Of a stretch of DNA of 64,000 nt, positions 23,035-33,281 are shown in pieces. Each line of letters begins with the position of its first letter. Within the stretch, counting starts at the first letter, position 1. The position numbers and the translations under genes were made by a program. The notes under the pieces were generated by a model. That model had not been told where the DNA came from, made no database searches, and saw only the letters and a list, made by a program, of their open reading frames with translations. This DNA comes from Lumbricus rubellus (Eukaryota; Annelida; Clitellata; Crassiclitellata; Lumbricidae), in contig OX243827.1 of NCBI GenBank assembly GCA_945859605.1, forward strand, positions 1,661,295 through 1,725,294. Reading direction: 5' to 3'.

Positions 23035-24210
23035 TCAGCACAGACGAGCAGCTAAGTCGTCAGGTGGAGAAAGTCGATGACCAGAACAATGCTCCAGAAA
23101 TTCATTCTTTGTTTCGAGCAGTTTGTCACATAAACCACATCCAAAAGATTTCAACAAAAATACTTTTCTATCCACAATCGATCTGAGGCTGCTAATAGGC
23201 AGCCATTCGTCATCTCTAAGTTTTGCTAAAAGACGTGGCAATGCACCAGAATGCGGAAATACACTGTTTGACAAACCTTCATTTGGCTTATCGATATTAG
23301 CACATGTATTACTACTTGTGTCGAAATGATCAGGTCGATTAGCAGTTACTTCCAAATCAAGATTATGTGCCTTTGTTCCTTTCTTCGCTTTAAAATGCTT
23401 TGCTGAAGAACTGTTCTTTGTATAAGGTTTGTTGTGTGCACCTTGCTTATCAGTTGCATGAGATCTCATGTGCCTCTTTAGGCATCCATTTTGTGCAAAT
23501 CCTTTATTACAAACATTACATATGTATGGTTTTTCTGCTGTATGAGTTCTCATGTGCCTTTTCAGATGACCAACATGATTAAATGATTGCTGACATAACT
23601 GACATTTATGTGGTTTCTCCCCACTATGAATTCTCATGTGCGTTTTCAGATAACTGTCAGTATTAAATGATTTCTGACACAAATCACATCTGTATGGTTT
23701 CTCTCCAGTATGGGTAATCATGTGAATTTTCAGAGCTCCACTGTGAGCAAATGATTTCTGGCATAACTGACAATTGTATGGTTTCTCACCGGTGTGGGTC
23801 CTTATGTGAGTTTTCGGATCAGTAAATGATTTATGACATAAAACGCATCTGTATGGTTTATCCTGAGTATGTGTTCTCATGTGCGTTTTCAGAGTTCCAC
23901 CTTGAGTAAACGATTTCTGACATGTCTGACACTTGTATGGTCGATTACCTGTATGGATTAACATGTGTCTTTTCAGATCTCCAGTGAATGATTTCTGACA
24001 GAGCTGACATTTATACGGCTTCACTCCAGTGTGGGTTCTAATGTGCTTTTTCAGACCACCACCTGTAGCATATGATTTCTGACATAACTGACATTTGTAA
24101 GGTTTCTCTCCAGTATGAATTCTCACATGCTTTTCGAGATTACTACGTGTAGTCCATGATTTCTGACATAAGTGACATTTATAGAGGTTCTCTCTGGTAT
24201 CTGTCATCAT
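23035..24210 (-). CDS. ZF4: intact 9-finger C2H2 protein with terminal finger
   Basis: Intact 391-residue frame from an ATG at 24210 (MMTDTRENLYKC). Nine C2H2 fingers run from residue 10 to about 262. Fingers 3 (CQKSFTGDLKRH) and 5 (CHKSFTDPKTH) have shortened loops and may not fold normally. A basic, serine-rich spacer of about 80 residues is followed by the shared terminal finger ([23 protein letters not shown]). It is expected to be a nuclear DNA-binding protein; no repression domain is recognisable. It lies between two blocks of inverted-repeat elements and is oriented like its paralogues. Single exon as far as the sequence shows. Confidence 0.9.
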   Translation of the reverse strand: MMTDTRENLYKCHLCQKSWTTRSNLEKHVRIHTGEKPYKCQLCQKSYATGGGLKKHIRTHTGVKPYKCQLCQKSFTGDLKRHMLIHTGNRPYKCQTCQKSFTQGGTLKTHMRTHTQDKPYRCVLCHKSFTDPKTHIRTHTGEKPYNCQLCQKSFAHSGALKIHMITHTGEKPYRCDLCQKSFNTDSYLKTHMRIHSGEKPHKCQLCQQSFNHVGHLKRHMRTHTAEKPYICNVCNKGFAQNGCLKRHMRSHATDKQGAHNKPYTKNSSSAKHFKAKKGTKAHNLDLEVTANRPDHFDTSSNTCANIDKPNEGLSNSVFPHSGALPRLLAKLRDDEWLPISSLRSIVDRKVFLLKSFGCGLCDKLLETKNEFLEHCSGHRLSPPDDLAARLC

Positions 24211-24239
24211 GCTTGCAGTTTTTTATGCGAGTAAATTAT

Positions 24240-24640
24240 CTTTGCTATTGCTGGCTTTTGCATAATGTCCTCCAGGATTGTTTCCAAAAAATATGCACGG
24301 TCAACTAACACTCGCATGGTTACACTGTACCATGTTTCCTCATACGACAGGCTGGAATCCATCAACGGTCCTACAATTTCCAAACAAATTAATGGTTTTT
24401 CACCAAAATTGGTTCTTTATATAAAATTTTCTGTAGGCTAAATTGCCAAACTTCGCAACTGACTCTTTGCATAATTTGAACATAATATGAAGGTTTAAGG
24501 CTTTTCTTTGGCATGGGTCGTTTCCATTTGAAGGCAAATCAACACGCATGCGTAGAAAATTTCTCTTCGGCTCATGAATGGAAGTCAAACTTTTCACATT
24601 GTTCGTGGGTAAAAAAATAATTCTTCCATAATTTTTCAAA
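24240..24640 (-). pseudogene. Decayed zinc finger sequence upstream of ZF4
   Basis: A minus frame at 24400-24639 reads HIMFKLCKESVAKFGNLAYR, a recognisable but ruined C2H2 finger (compare FKCxLCxKSFAKFGNLKRH). It is the 5' relic of ZF4 or of an extra copy. Confidence 0.55.
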
Positions 24641-25508
24641 ATAAATTGGTCTCACATAAAACAATTGTTATTTATGATGTAATTATACAGGTTTTTAAAC
24701 TTTTGTAGAATAGGCCAGTGCCATTGCATTGTTAATCAGAATCCACATGGACTGAAGAAGAAATATTTGATGACAGCTGAAGTTCCTGGTGAATATTTCG
24801 ACTTGAACGTTTCTGTCGAAGATCTCTGAGAGTATGGAATTCAAAGATAACTTTCATCGAAAGTTATAACATCATGTTGCTTGTCATCACACACGCGATA
24901 AAAAGAACTTCCAGCATCTATTAAAAAAGCAGAACAACATCGCTGTAATACATTGTTTCAAAACATAAAAACATAAACCATTTAATTATTCCTCATAATA
25001 GCAAGATATTTGTTGTCACATAAAAATCAAAATGGTTTCCATTTCGAGTTCCATGGATCCGTTTTATAGATATCGGCAAAGAACTCACAAATTCAACCCA
25101 TGAAAAAGACTTGATAAACTGCATCCCAAAATTATAATGTAATATCATGTAGAAATGTTGCTACATGTTATTACATGATAATTTTGGTAAACGTGTATTT
25201 TAGCGTCGTAAATTATTCGCTCATTCCAGCATTGTTATTTTTCATCAGTCCAACTTTTAGTTTAGCGAGAATCCTTTTCATCGATCCAGCTTCTGTTTAG
25301 GCAAGAATTTATTTGATCAATCCCGCTTCTATTTCGTCAGCCAATATTTTTCATCAATATATCTACTATTTAATTTTAAATTATTGTTCATCAATCCAGC
25401 TTCAATTTCGGCAAGATTGTTTTTATTAACTCCTTCTCTATCTCAATAGAAATTATTTTAATCAATTCGACTTTTATTTATAAAGAATGTTTTCATCAAT
25501 CCGACTTG
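24641..25508. repeat. No gene; satellite-module array in the second half
   Basis: 24641-25195 shows nothing nameable. From about 25200 to 25508 some seven reverse-oriented modules occur (TTTTCATCGATCCAGCTTCT and variants), running up to the family A element. Confidence 0.65.
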
Positions 25509-25516
25509 CACATGAC

Positions 25517-26037
25517 GGTGTCACGACAACTGGTCCAACGACAACTCGTCCAACGACAACTCGTCCACGGACAACTGGTCCACCGACAACTGGTCCACTG
25601 AAATAGAAGCCGGATTAACAAGAAAGCGCTTGAGAAATGGAAGCTGGATGAAAGTTCTTTATTTACGAAATAGGAGCTGGGTTTATGAAAAAAGTGTAAT
25701 GGTTTTCTTGCTTAAATAGAAGCTGAATTGACGACTTTCATCATGTGTCTCAGCATGCATCCAGCTTCTATTTCACACAGAAAATAAACTCGATCCATCT
25801 TCCATTTCTTAAGCGGTTTTTCATCAATCCAGCTTCTATTTCACCTGTAAAAACCTTCATCCAGCTTCTATTTCTCAAGCGTTTTCTCATTAAACCGGCT
25901 TCTATTTCGGTGGACGAGTTGTCGGTGGACCAGTTGTCCGTGGACGAGTTGTCGTTGGACGAGTTGTCGGTGGGACCAGTTGTCCGTGGACGAGTTGTCG
26001 TTGGACGAGTTGTCGGTGGACCAGTTGTCGTGGAACC
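25517..26037. mobile_element. Foldback element family A, copy 3
   Basis: GGTGTCACGACAACTGGTCC starts the left arm, and GACCAGTTGTCGTGGAACC ends the right. Flanks CACATGAC (25509-25516) and CACACAAC (26038-26045) agree at 6 of 8 positions, fitting an aged 8-bp duplication. Arms are tandem GACAACTCGTCCAAC units; inner halves carry the GAAATAGAAGCTGG module in opposite orientations. Confidence 0.88.
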
Positions 26038-26132
26038 CACACAACTAATCCTGAAACCAATGCAATGGCAAAAAATTTACGACGCTAAAATACATTCTTA
26101 CCCATGTTTATACACAGAACAATACGCACATG

Positions 26133-26736
26133 GGTTAAACCGTAGTTTACGTTGTTTAATTATTTTCATTATCGATATCCCGTATTTTACGTTGTTTAAT
26201 TAATAAATGCCTAAAATCATGAATGTAACGCGCCATCATACGCGCTATTCCAATTTCTGAACATCAGTGAACATTCGCAACCGGAAGTAGCAATATAAAC
26301 CGAAAACGCGAGAAGATGGAAGCTGGATTGACGAAAAAACCGTACTTTTTTATCCGACAACCAATTTCTTACATTCGATGACAAATATTTAGTGACGAAA
26401 TAGAAGCGGGATTTTACGCATGAGGGTCGGTTAGGGCTCAGGTTAGGCGTCGTGAGGGTCGGTTAGGGTTAGTTTTAGGGTTAGTTTTAGGGTTAGTGTA
26501 GTCATTCTGCTGAAAATGAAGCTGGATTGATGAAAAACGCTTGAGAAGTAGAACCTGGATAAAGGCATTTTATACCTGAAATGGAAGCTGGATAAAGGCA
26601 TATTTATAGTTGAAATGGAAGCTGGATTGAACCTGGCGATCCAGAAATTACTTGTATATCATTTATACACATGCAAATAATTTAACAACGTCACTTTTTG
26701 GCCAAATAATTAAACAACGTAAACTACGGTTTAACC
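26133..26736. mobile_element. MITE family L with 31-bp TIR
   Basis: GGTTAAACCGTAGTTTACGT starts a long perfect inverted repeat, mirrored at the right end by ACGTAAACTACGGTTTAACC. An exact 8-bp target duplication, CGCACATG, lies at 26125-26132 and 26737-26744. The interior has a GGTTAGGGTTAGTTTTAGGG telomere-like stretch (26422-26497), a TAGAAGCGGGATTTTACG module and several GAAGCTGGATTGATGAAAA units. There is no coding frame. Confidence 0.92.
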
Positions 26737-26815
26737 CGCACATGTTTATAGAACCTCATCAAGTTAGTGAATTATGTAGAATTAATTCATAATCTTGTCA
26801 TACTCTCATCAGTGC

Positions 26816-26900
26816 AAAATGGCGACAGAATTAAGTGTTTCGGTAAAAGGACACGAAAGTAGAAGTTTGTGAAAATTACGTACTGCCATCTAGCGAATGG
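26816..26900 (+). promoter_or_regulatory. Repeat with YY1-like and CTCF-like motifs, copy 3
   Basis: AAAATGGCGA (26816-26825) is followed 67 bases later by CTGCCATCTAGCGAATGG (from 26883). It has the same motif pair, orientation and spacing as the two other copies and lies between ZF4 and ZF5. Confidence 0.4.
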
Positions 26901-26940
26901 ATTTTAGACTGTCTTTCTGTAAAACACATTATTAATCTGG

Positions 26941-27420
26941 TGTGACGACAATTCGTCCAACGATAACAGTTACTCGTCCACGGACAACTGGTCCACCGAC
27001 AACTGGTCGAATCCCAAGCCGTAAATCACTTCAGAGATATTTAATTTCTGTGAGATGGAAGTTGGATGAACGATGAAAACATGATATTACTGCTGACGCA
27101 TTGCATTATCATTAGAAGCTGGATGAAGATATTAATTAACATAAGCAGAAGTTGAAAGAGCGACGAAATCATGATTTTATGCTGAATTGTAACGACACAA
27201 CTAGAAACTGCAAGAACGATCAAATTTTTTTAAGTTGAAGTAGAAGTTGTATGAATAACAGAACTATAATAATAGTAGAATTAGAAGTTGGATGAGCGAT
27301 GAAAAAATGATTAAAACATGTTTTAAATAGTTTTGCGATGCTATACGGCTTGGGATTGAGGTATATGCCAACTGGTCCACCGAAATAGAAGTCGGGTTAA
27401 TGAGAAAGCGCTTGAGAAAT
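26941..27420. repeat. Partial family A arm plus satellite modules
   Basis: TGTGACGACAATTCGTCCAA through GACAACTGGTC (26941-27009) is a single family A arm. From 27050 to 27330 diverged modules such as AGTAGAAGTTGTATGAATAA follow, and AACTGGTCCACCGAAATAGA at 27369 marks another arm piece. Confidence 0.7.
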
Positions 27421-28180
27421 GATTAATTGGCATGCTCAATATGTTTGTAAATTTCCAGGCAGATTGATCCTAAAATTAACCATAGACCCAGGAAAACCTT
27501 TTAGTAGGCTAAGCACTATTATTTTTAGTTGCTTATTTAAGCAGTTAATACCTAACCCGATCATAGCTCAAGTGCTAAACGTTTTATGAAAACAGAAGGC
27601 CTATGCAGCGGAATAAATCAGAGCAAATTCGGACGGCTCTTTCGGACAACCCTTCTGACTTGACAGTGCTTGTGAATAAGTTGGTGCCCTGCGCTTGGTC
27701 TTCGAGTGGCGCTCTAGAAATTTTGAAATTACGATTAACACCAACGTTGCTGAACATGCACGGTGGAGAAGAAAATACCAGGAAAGGTGGCATGCAGCAT
27801 TGGTCCTCATGTATTTTGTATAGCTTTGCCGATTGACGCCAAGCCAAATGAATTGAGTTTTTTAGAGAGTTGAAGTGGAACCGGCTGGACCTCATACACC
27901 AGAAATCCCCTTTAGAGTCAGGGCATGGCAGTGCTGGTAGGCTAGTACAGAGTCTGCGTAATGAGTAGCCTAACGCATCATGCGGATTTACAACATTAAA
28001 AATCAGTAGCCTAAGTTATATCCCCGATAATAATATTATATCAGTATGAAAACACAAAACCAAATTTATTTCATAAACCCCTAGAAAAAACCTCCCGATT
28101 TAGCCTAGGACAAAAAAATCGACAAAACCTCTCTGCTCTGTGTAAAAGGCCTATTTCCGTAGTTAATTGATGAAACGCGT
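27421..28180. other. No gene recognised
   Basis: A plus-strand frame of 77 residues (27603-27836, MQRNKSEQIRTALSDNPSDL...) matches nothing I know. The antisense frame is a shadow. The rest is non-coding by eye. Confidence 0.4.
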
Positions 28181-28620
28181 TGAGTCACTCTAGCTTCTAT
28201 TTAAACAGCAACAATTGTTTTAATCAATCCAACTTCTACTTAGATAACAATAATTTTTCATCAATCCAGCAACAATTGTTTTAATCAATCCAACTTCTAC
28301 TTAGATAACAATAATTTTTCATCAATCCAGCATCCATTAAGAAAAACATTCAGTGGTTTAATCAGTCCAGCTTCTATTTACATAGCAATCCAAGTTTTAT
28401 TTAAATATAATCATATCAATTGTTTCACCAATCAAGTACCAATTATCAGCAATAACATTTTTATCAATCCAGCCCCATTTAAGCAAGCATGCTTTCATCA
28501 ATCCAGCTCCAATATAAGTAAGAATATTACCATCAATCCAGCTTCTATTTAAGAATAAATGATTTTTTATAAATCAGACTGCGATTTAGCAAGAATTCTT
28601 TTCATCAATCTACTTATGTA
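28181..28620. repeat. Satellite-module array, reverse orientation
   Basis: About ten units of TCATCAATCCAGCTTCTATT and variants occur here, spaced 35-60 bases. A stretch with CAGCAACAATTGTTTTAATC is duplicated directly (near 28205 and 28266). Confidence 0.8.
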
Positions 28621-28689
28621 CTACCAACTGAACTTGGGACCGCCTTTCAGAGGAATACCACATAATTAAACGCAATTTAAGTTCTATCA

Positions 28690-28746
28690 TATGGGGGGCT
28701 GTCCTATCCAGGAGGTTTGTCCAGGGGGTAATGTCCTCCGCCCATA
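28690..28746. repeat. Family C arm fragment
   Basis: GGGGGGCTGTCCTATCCAGG, TTGTCCAGGGGGTAATGTCC is one diverged arm of a family C element just downstream of the ZF5 stop. Confidence 0.6.
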
Positions 28747-28749
28747 AAT

Positions 28750-30744
28750 TTATTTATTTTGAATTACATAGCAGCAAATGTCAATACTTAATTCGTCAGG
28801 TGGAGAAAAGCGATGACAAGAACAATGCTCCAGAAATTCCTTCTCAATTTCAAACATGTCATCGCATATACCACATCCAAACGATTTTTGTATTCCCAAG
28901 TTATGTTCAGGCTGTTCAGTTGAGGAATGGCTAACGCGATAAGATTTACTCCACTTGTACTGCCTCTCAGTCATGTGAGATCTTCTGTGCTGCTTAAAAT
29001 CTCTAAGTGATCTGAATCTTTCTTTACACATTTCACATATGTATTGTTTTTCAGTGGTATGGCATCTCATATGACGCTTTAGCTGACTCCTTAACTGTAT
29101 CTGACATATCGGACATTTCAATGGTTTTTCACCAGAATGGGTTGTCATGTGCAACTTCAAATTACCACCTTGAGTAAATGATTTCTGACAAAACTGACAT
29201 TTGTATGGTTTCTCGCCAGTATGGCTCCTCATGTGTACTTTTAGCGAACCAACTTCACTAAATGATTTCTGACACAACTGGCATGTGTATGGTTTCTCCC
29301 CAGTATGGGTTCTCGTGTGTCTTTTCAGATGATCATCTCTGTCAAATGATTTCTGACAAAACTCACATTTGTATGGTTTCTCACCAGTATGTGTTCTTGG
29401 GCGTACTTTCAGATGGAAACCTTCAGGAATGATTTCTGACTTAACTGGCATTTGAACATTAGTACTTGATTCCTTTTCTAGTTTATCATCATGCAACTGT
29501 ATTCTTAAGTGGTGTTCAGACTGTACGGTTGAAGAATTGCCATCATGATAAAATTTACTCCACTTGTACTGCCTCTCATTCATGTGAAATCTTCTGTGCT
29601 GCTTAAAATCTCTAAGTGACCTGAATCTCTTTTTACACATTTCAGATATGTATTGTTTTTCACCAGTATGGCATCTCATATGACGCTTTAGCTGGCTGCT
29701 TAACTGTATCTGACATATCGGACATTTCAATGGTTTTTCACAAGAATGGGTTGTCATGTGCAACTTCAAATTACCACCTTGAGTAAATGATTTCTGACAA
29801 AGCTGACATTTGTATGGCTTCTCGCCAGTATGGCTCCTCAGGTGTACTTTTAGTGAACCAACTTCACTAAATGATTTCTGACACAACTGGCATGTGTATG
29901 GTTTCTCCCCAGTATGGGTTCTCGTGTGTCTTTTCAGGTGACCATCTCTAGTAAATGATTTCTGACAAAACTCACATTTGTATGGCTTCTCAATTGTACG
30001 TGTTCTTGTGCCTATTTTCATATGAACACCTTCAGGAATAATTTCTGGCATAACTGACATTTGTACGGCTTCCCCGGTATGAGTTGTCATGTGTGATTTG
30101 AGGTTACTGCCTTGAGTAAATGATTTCTGACAAAGCTGACATTTGTATGGTTTCTCACCAGTATGGCTCCGTATGTGTACTTTTAGCACACCACCTTCAC
30201 TAAATGATTTTTGACAAAACTGACATGTGTATGGTTTCTCCCCAGTATGCGTTCTCACGTGTCTTTTCAGATGACCATCTCTAGTAAATAGCTTTTGACA
30301 AAACTCACATTTGAAACGTTTGCATGGTTTCTCACGAGTATGCATTCTTGTGCGTACTTTCAGATGAACATCTTCTGGAATAATTTCTGACATAACTGAT
30401 ATTTGTACGGCTTTCCCAGTATGGGTTCTCGTGTGTGACTTGAGATTACTGCCTTGAGTAAATGATTTCTGACAAAACTGACATTTGTATGGTTTCTCGC
30501 CAGTATGGCTCCGTATGTGTACTTTTAGCACACCATCTTCACTAAATGATTTTTGACACAACTGACATGTGTATGGTTTCTCCCCAGTATGCGTTCTCAC
30601 GTGTCTTTTCAGATGACCATCTCTAGTAAATAGCTTTTCACAAAACTCACATTTGAAACGTTTGCATGGTTTCTCACGAGTATGCATTCTTGTGCGTACT
30701 TTCAGATGAACATCTTCTGGAATAATTTCTGACATAACTGACAT
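28750..30744 (-). CDS. ZF5: C2H2 zinc finger protein with internal duplications
   Basis: An open frame of 664 residues with about 15 recognisable C2H2 fingers plus the shared terminal finger ([23 protein letters not shown]). It is built from four repeats: each starts with a non-finger spacer ([15 protein letters not shown] and variants), then three fingers with helices [16 protein letters not shown] and TQGSNLKS. Repeats three and four also carry a short finger ([15 protein letters not shown]) and [10 protein letters not shown]. The spacer is an ancestral finger read in a different frame. The ATG at 30744 lies inside such a spacer; finger code continues upstream to 31009 in another frame because a C-run (30756-30760) is one base longer than in the paralogous units. 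The true start is therefore probably upstream. Expected role is nuclear DNA binding. Confidence 0.85.
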   Translation of the reverse strand: MSVMSEIIPEDVHLKVRTRMHTREKPCKRFKCEFCEKLFTRDGHLKRHVRTHTGEKPYTCQLCQKSFSEDGVLKVHIRSHTGEKPYKCQFCQKSFTQGSNLKSHTRTHTGKAVQISVMSEIIPEDVHLKVRTRMHTREKPCKRFKCEFCQKLFTRDGHLKRHVRTHTGEKPYTCQFCQKSFSEGGVLKVHIRSHTGEKPYKCQLCQKSFTQGSNLKSHMTTHTGEAVQMSVMPEIIPEGVHMKIGTRTRTIEKPYKCEFCQKSFTRDGHLKRHTRTHTGEKPYTCQLCQKSFSEVGSLKVHLRSHTGEKPYKCQLCQKSFTQGGNLKLHMTTHSCEKPLKCPICQIQLSSQLKRHMRCHTGEKQYISEMCKKRFRSLRDFKQHRRFHMNERQYKWSKFYHDGNSSTVQSEHHLRIQLHDDKLEKESSTNVQMPVKSEIIPEGFHLKVRPRTHTGEKPYKCEFCQKSFDRDDHLKRHTRTHTGEKPYTCQLCQKSFSEVGSLKVHMRSHTGEKPYKCQFCQKSFTQGGNLKLHMTTHSGEKPLKCPICQIQLRSQLKRHMRCHTTEKQYICEMCKERFRSLRDFKQHRRSHMTERQYKWSKSYRVSHSSTEQPEHNLGIQKSFGCGICDDMFEIEKEFLEHCSCHRFSPPDELSIDICCYVIQNK

Positions 30745-31009
30745 TTGTATGGCTTCCCCCAGTTTGGGTTCTCAAGTGTGAATTGAGGTTACTGCCTTGA
30801 GTAAATGATTTCTGACAAAGCAGACATTTGTGTGGTTTCTCACCAGTATGGCTCCTTCTGTGTGCTTTCAGAACACCAGCATCAGAAAATGATTTCTGAC
30901 TTATATGACATTCATAGGGCTTTTCACCGGCAAGAGTTATCACATGTTTTCTCAAATCACAAAGTCTATGAATAAATGATTTCTGAACATTCGTATGATG
31001 CCTGTCCAA
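30745..31009 (-). pseudogene. 5' finger segment of ZF5 in another frame
   Basis: The frame has [19 protein letters not shown] and [19 protein letters not shown], the first missing its second Cys. It joins the ZF5 frame if the 30756-30760 C-run has four instead of five bases. It opens at TTG without an ATG; the first finger is ruined. Confidence 0.7.
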
Positions 31010-31320
31010 TAGGCCTATGAACTTGCATATGCACAGTCAACCAACACAATTCAGTAAATTTATGTTTTCCCATATAACTAGTATTTGCACGGCTGCTGTC
31101 TATTAACTTTTCTCACTCTAGGCGACATATTTTCATGTTCAGCATATGATTTCTTAAGTAGTTGATGCTCCTGAGCTTTGACAAAAGCAAAATCATCAAG
31201 ATATGCAAATAATTCTTAGCACAAATTGCTCTTATGTGGCTTCTATTCTGCATAAATTGCATATGAAAGCAAACAATGCATTTATATACACACATATTTA
31301 TAATACAGACTAAGGCCACG
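31010..31320 (-). pseudogene. Decayed finger sequence upstream of ZF5
   Basis: Similar to the upstream region of ZF1 (4370-4600): TGCAAATAATTCTTAGCA and CTTAAGTAGTTGATGCTCC have counterparts there. No open fingers remain. It separates ZF5 from exon 3 of the channel gene by about 90 bases. Confidence 0.5.
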
Positions 31321-31407
31321 GAATTTACCGTTAGAATTAGCTTATTATTGTAGTCTTATTGTTGCAGAGAAGGAGTGTTCAGGTTGCTTAGAAGTGATTA
31401 GGCTTAC

Positions 31408-31495
31408 CTGGATTGAATGAAAGACAATATCCCATGTCAGTTTTTATCTTCTTTACGGCGTCTGCTGAATTGCATGGCTGATTCCCAAACGAACA
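31408..31495 (-). CDS. DEG/ENaC-type channel, exon 3
   Basis: An 88-bp minus-strand exon bounded by ATAATGTTTCAG (acceptor) and CCAG/GTAAGCC (donor). It reads CSFGNQPCNSAD, then MGYCLSFNP. The pattern C.F....PC followed by G.CY/L.FN is the first cysteine-rich part of the extracellular finger/thumb region in DEG/ENaC/ASIC subunits. Phase 0 at its start fits the phase 0 end of exon 2. It ends in phase 1. No fourth exon was found downstream; ZF5 begins within 400 bases. It is too short for an ORF listing and was found by reading splice sites. Confidence 0.75.
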
Positions 31496-31673
31496 CTGAA
31501 ACATTATAGGCTTATATTCTCTTTATTGAAACAATCTCGGTTGACAGACCGCAACCGGTTACAGTGTACAATTGTGCAGTTTAAACAATTCACAAGAACG
31601 GAGATAACATAATAAATAAGTAACATAAAGTCTTCTTGTTGTTTGAGCTGAAGCAATGGGCCCTGTGTCTTAC

Positions 31674-31831
31674 CTCGAGCATCATGTCCTCCGCTTTAGT
31701 GAGTACATAATTGTAAAATAATTCCCAGTCTTCTTCGATCTCGGGTAAATGTAAAGCGTAGAAACGTTCTCCAAATTCTAAATCCCAAAAAGGCGGGAAA
31801 CGGATTCCAGCAAGGTCACGAGTTTCAGTAC
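31674..31831 (-). CDS. DEG/ENaC-type channel, exon 2
   Basis: A 158-bp minus-strand exon between acceptor CGTTTCAG/GT and donor GAG/GTAAGACA. Its 52 codons read TETRDLAGIRFPPFWDLEFG and then DWELFYNYVLTKAEDMMLE, acidic and without cysteine, as in the region after TM1 and before the first cysteines in this channel family. The acceptor phase (two bases) completes the single base left by exon 1, and the donor ends in phase 0, matching exon 3. Confidence 0.75.
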
Positions 31832-31919
31832 CTGAAACGTTTCAGTCAAATTTGAAGCTGAACGCAAACTATGAAAGTACGGCACAATTCTGACGACAGT
31901 CATTGGTGATGACCAGCCA

Positions 31920-32720
31920 TTTCCATAGTCCACTGATCATCTTAATGCTCGCCATGGGCGGAGTTTGGTTTCCGTTGGGGGGTATAAGAAAAGAAAATTT
32001 TCTCTACCCAAAAACGTTGATGACCTTTTTTGCCACCGCTCGTTTATTCCCAAACTTCTGGACGAAGTCTCCGGCTATGTGCGCGAGCATCATGGGCGGA
32101 GTTTACCAGGGGCTAGAGGGGCTACCCCCCACCCCAAGAAGGCCCAGATTCATATTTTTCTCTTTTTTTCATGGTACACATCTTGTTTTTGGCCGGCGTT
32201 CTTTCACATTTGCTCTCTCTTCATCTCCAACTCTCTGCCTCCTCATGTTCGTAACTCTCTTTCGCTCTAAACTGAAAACTTTCCTTTTTCACTTTACTTA
32301 TAATACATGTAGGCTAGATAGTTTTAATAGACGCCGAACTTCAATGTGTTCGTCTGAGTTGTGTAAGGAGGGCATTATCAAATTTCGGTTGTAGGCTATT
32401 GTATTGTATCACAGTATTAGTCTATAGACCACTCTTTTCAGCAATTGACAGCTTAAAATGCGTAAATTGAAAAAACCTCCCAGCCTCGGCGCTACGTGCC
32501 TCAGCTATAGTCTCGTTTGACCCCCCCCCCCCAAAAAAAACCCACTTCATTCCAAGAGGAGGGGACTAAGAAGACAGCTTAAAATGCGGAAATTGCAAAA
32601 ATTTCTTCTCGAAAGGGGTACATCCCCTCCCAAAAACTCTCCCCGCCTCGGTGCTACGTACGTGCTTCGGCTATCGTCTCGTTTGCCCACCCCCCCCCCA
32701 AGACCGTTCTATAAAGGGGA
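31920..32720. repeat. Family H and hAT-like end fragments in the channel intron
   Basis: CATGGGCGGAGTTTGGTTTC (31954) and CATGGGCGGAGTTTACCAGG (32090) are two ends of the element family seen complete at 62844-63187. The C-run region at 32500-32700 (CTCGTTTGCCCACCCCC and CCTCGGCGCTACGTGC) resembles the right part of the hAT-like element near 48370-48440. Frames here are not host genes. Confidence 0.6.
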
Positions 32721-32781
32721 AGAAGATGGATTGAACCCGGTTGTTTAGGGGGTAGAAATCCATGGATAAGCGCAGCCTAAA

Positions 32782-33180
32782 TAATAACTGGTCTGCAAAC
32801 AGCTGGTCCAGCGAGAACTGGTATACTGCAGCTGGTCTAGCGATTGTGAAATGGAAGCTGGATGGAAGTTTTTTTTACAGGTGAAATGGATGCTGGATAG
32901 ATGAAAAACGCAAGAGAAATGGAAGCTGGATGAAGGTTCTTGTACAGGTGAAATGTAAGCTGGATTTACAAAAAATAACGCTTGAGAAATAGAAGCTGGA
33001 TAAAGATTTTTTGTTCTGAAATATAAGCTGGATGCATGTTGAAATGCATTAATGAAAATCACCAATACAGCTTCCATTTAAGCTAGAAACCATTTAACTG
33101 GGTTTTTCTCATCAATTCGAGTTGTCTATATAGACCAACTGTCGTTAGACGAGTTATCTGTAGATCAGTTGTCGTGGAAC
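32782..33180. mobile_element. Foldback element family A, copy 4 (diverged)
   Basis: The left arm has AATAACTGGTCTGCAAACAG and further ACTGGTC units; the right has GTCGTTAGACGAGTTATCTG and ends CAGTTGTCGTGGAAC. Inside are GAAATGGAAGCTGGAT modules. It lies in intron 1 of the channel gene. Confidence 0.75.
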
Positions 33181-33281
33181 AGTATAACTGACGTACGAGC
33201 AAAATGGTAGACGTATACCTGTAGGCCTACGGTAATTCAAAGCAAAGCAAGGCAATAATTTTGAGGCGACGATAGGCTAAG

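Noticed and set aside
26422..26497. True telomere or chromosome end
   Set aside because: Only four irregular GGGTTAG-like units inside a MITE, flanked by unique DNA on both sides.
31903..32394. 163-residue plus frame
   Set aside because: It spans fragments of family H and other element ends; no family resemblance.
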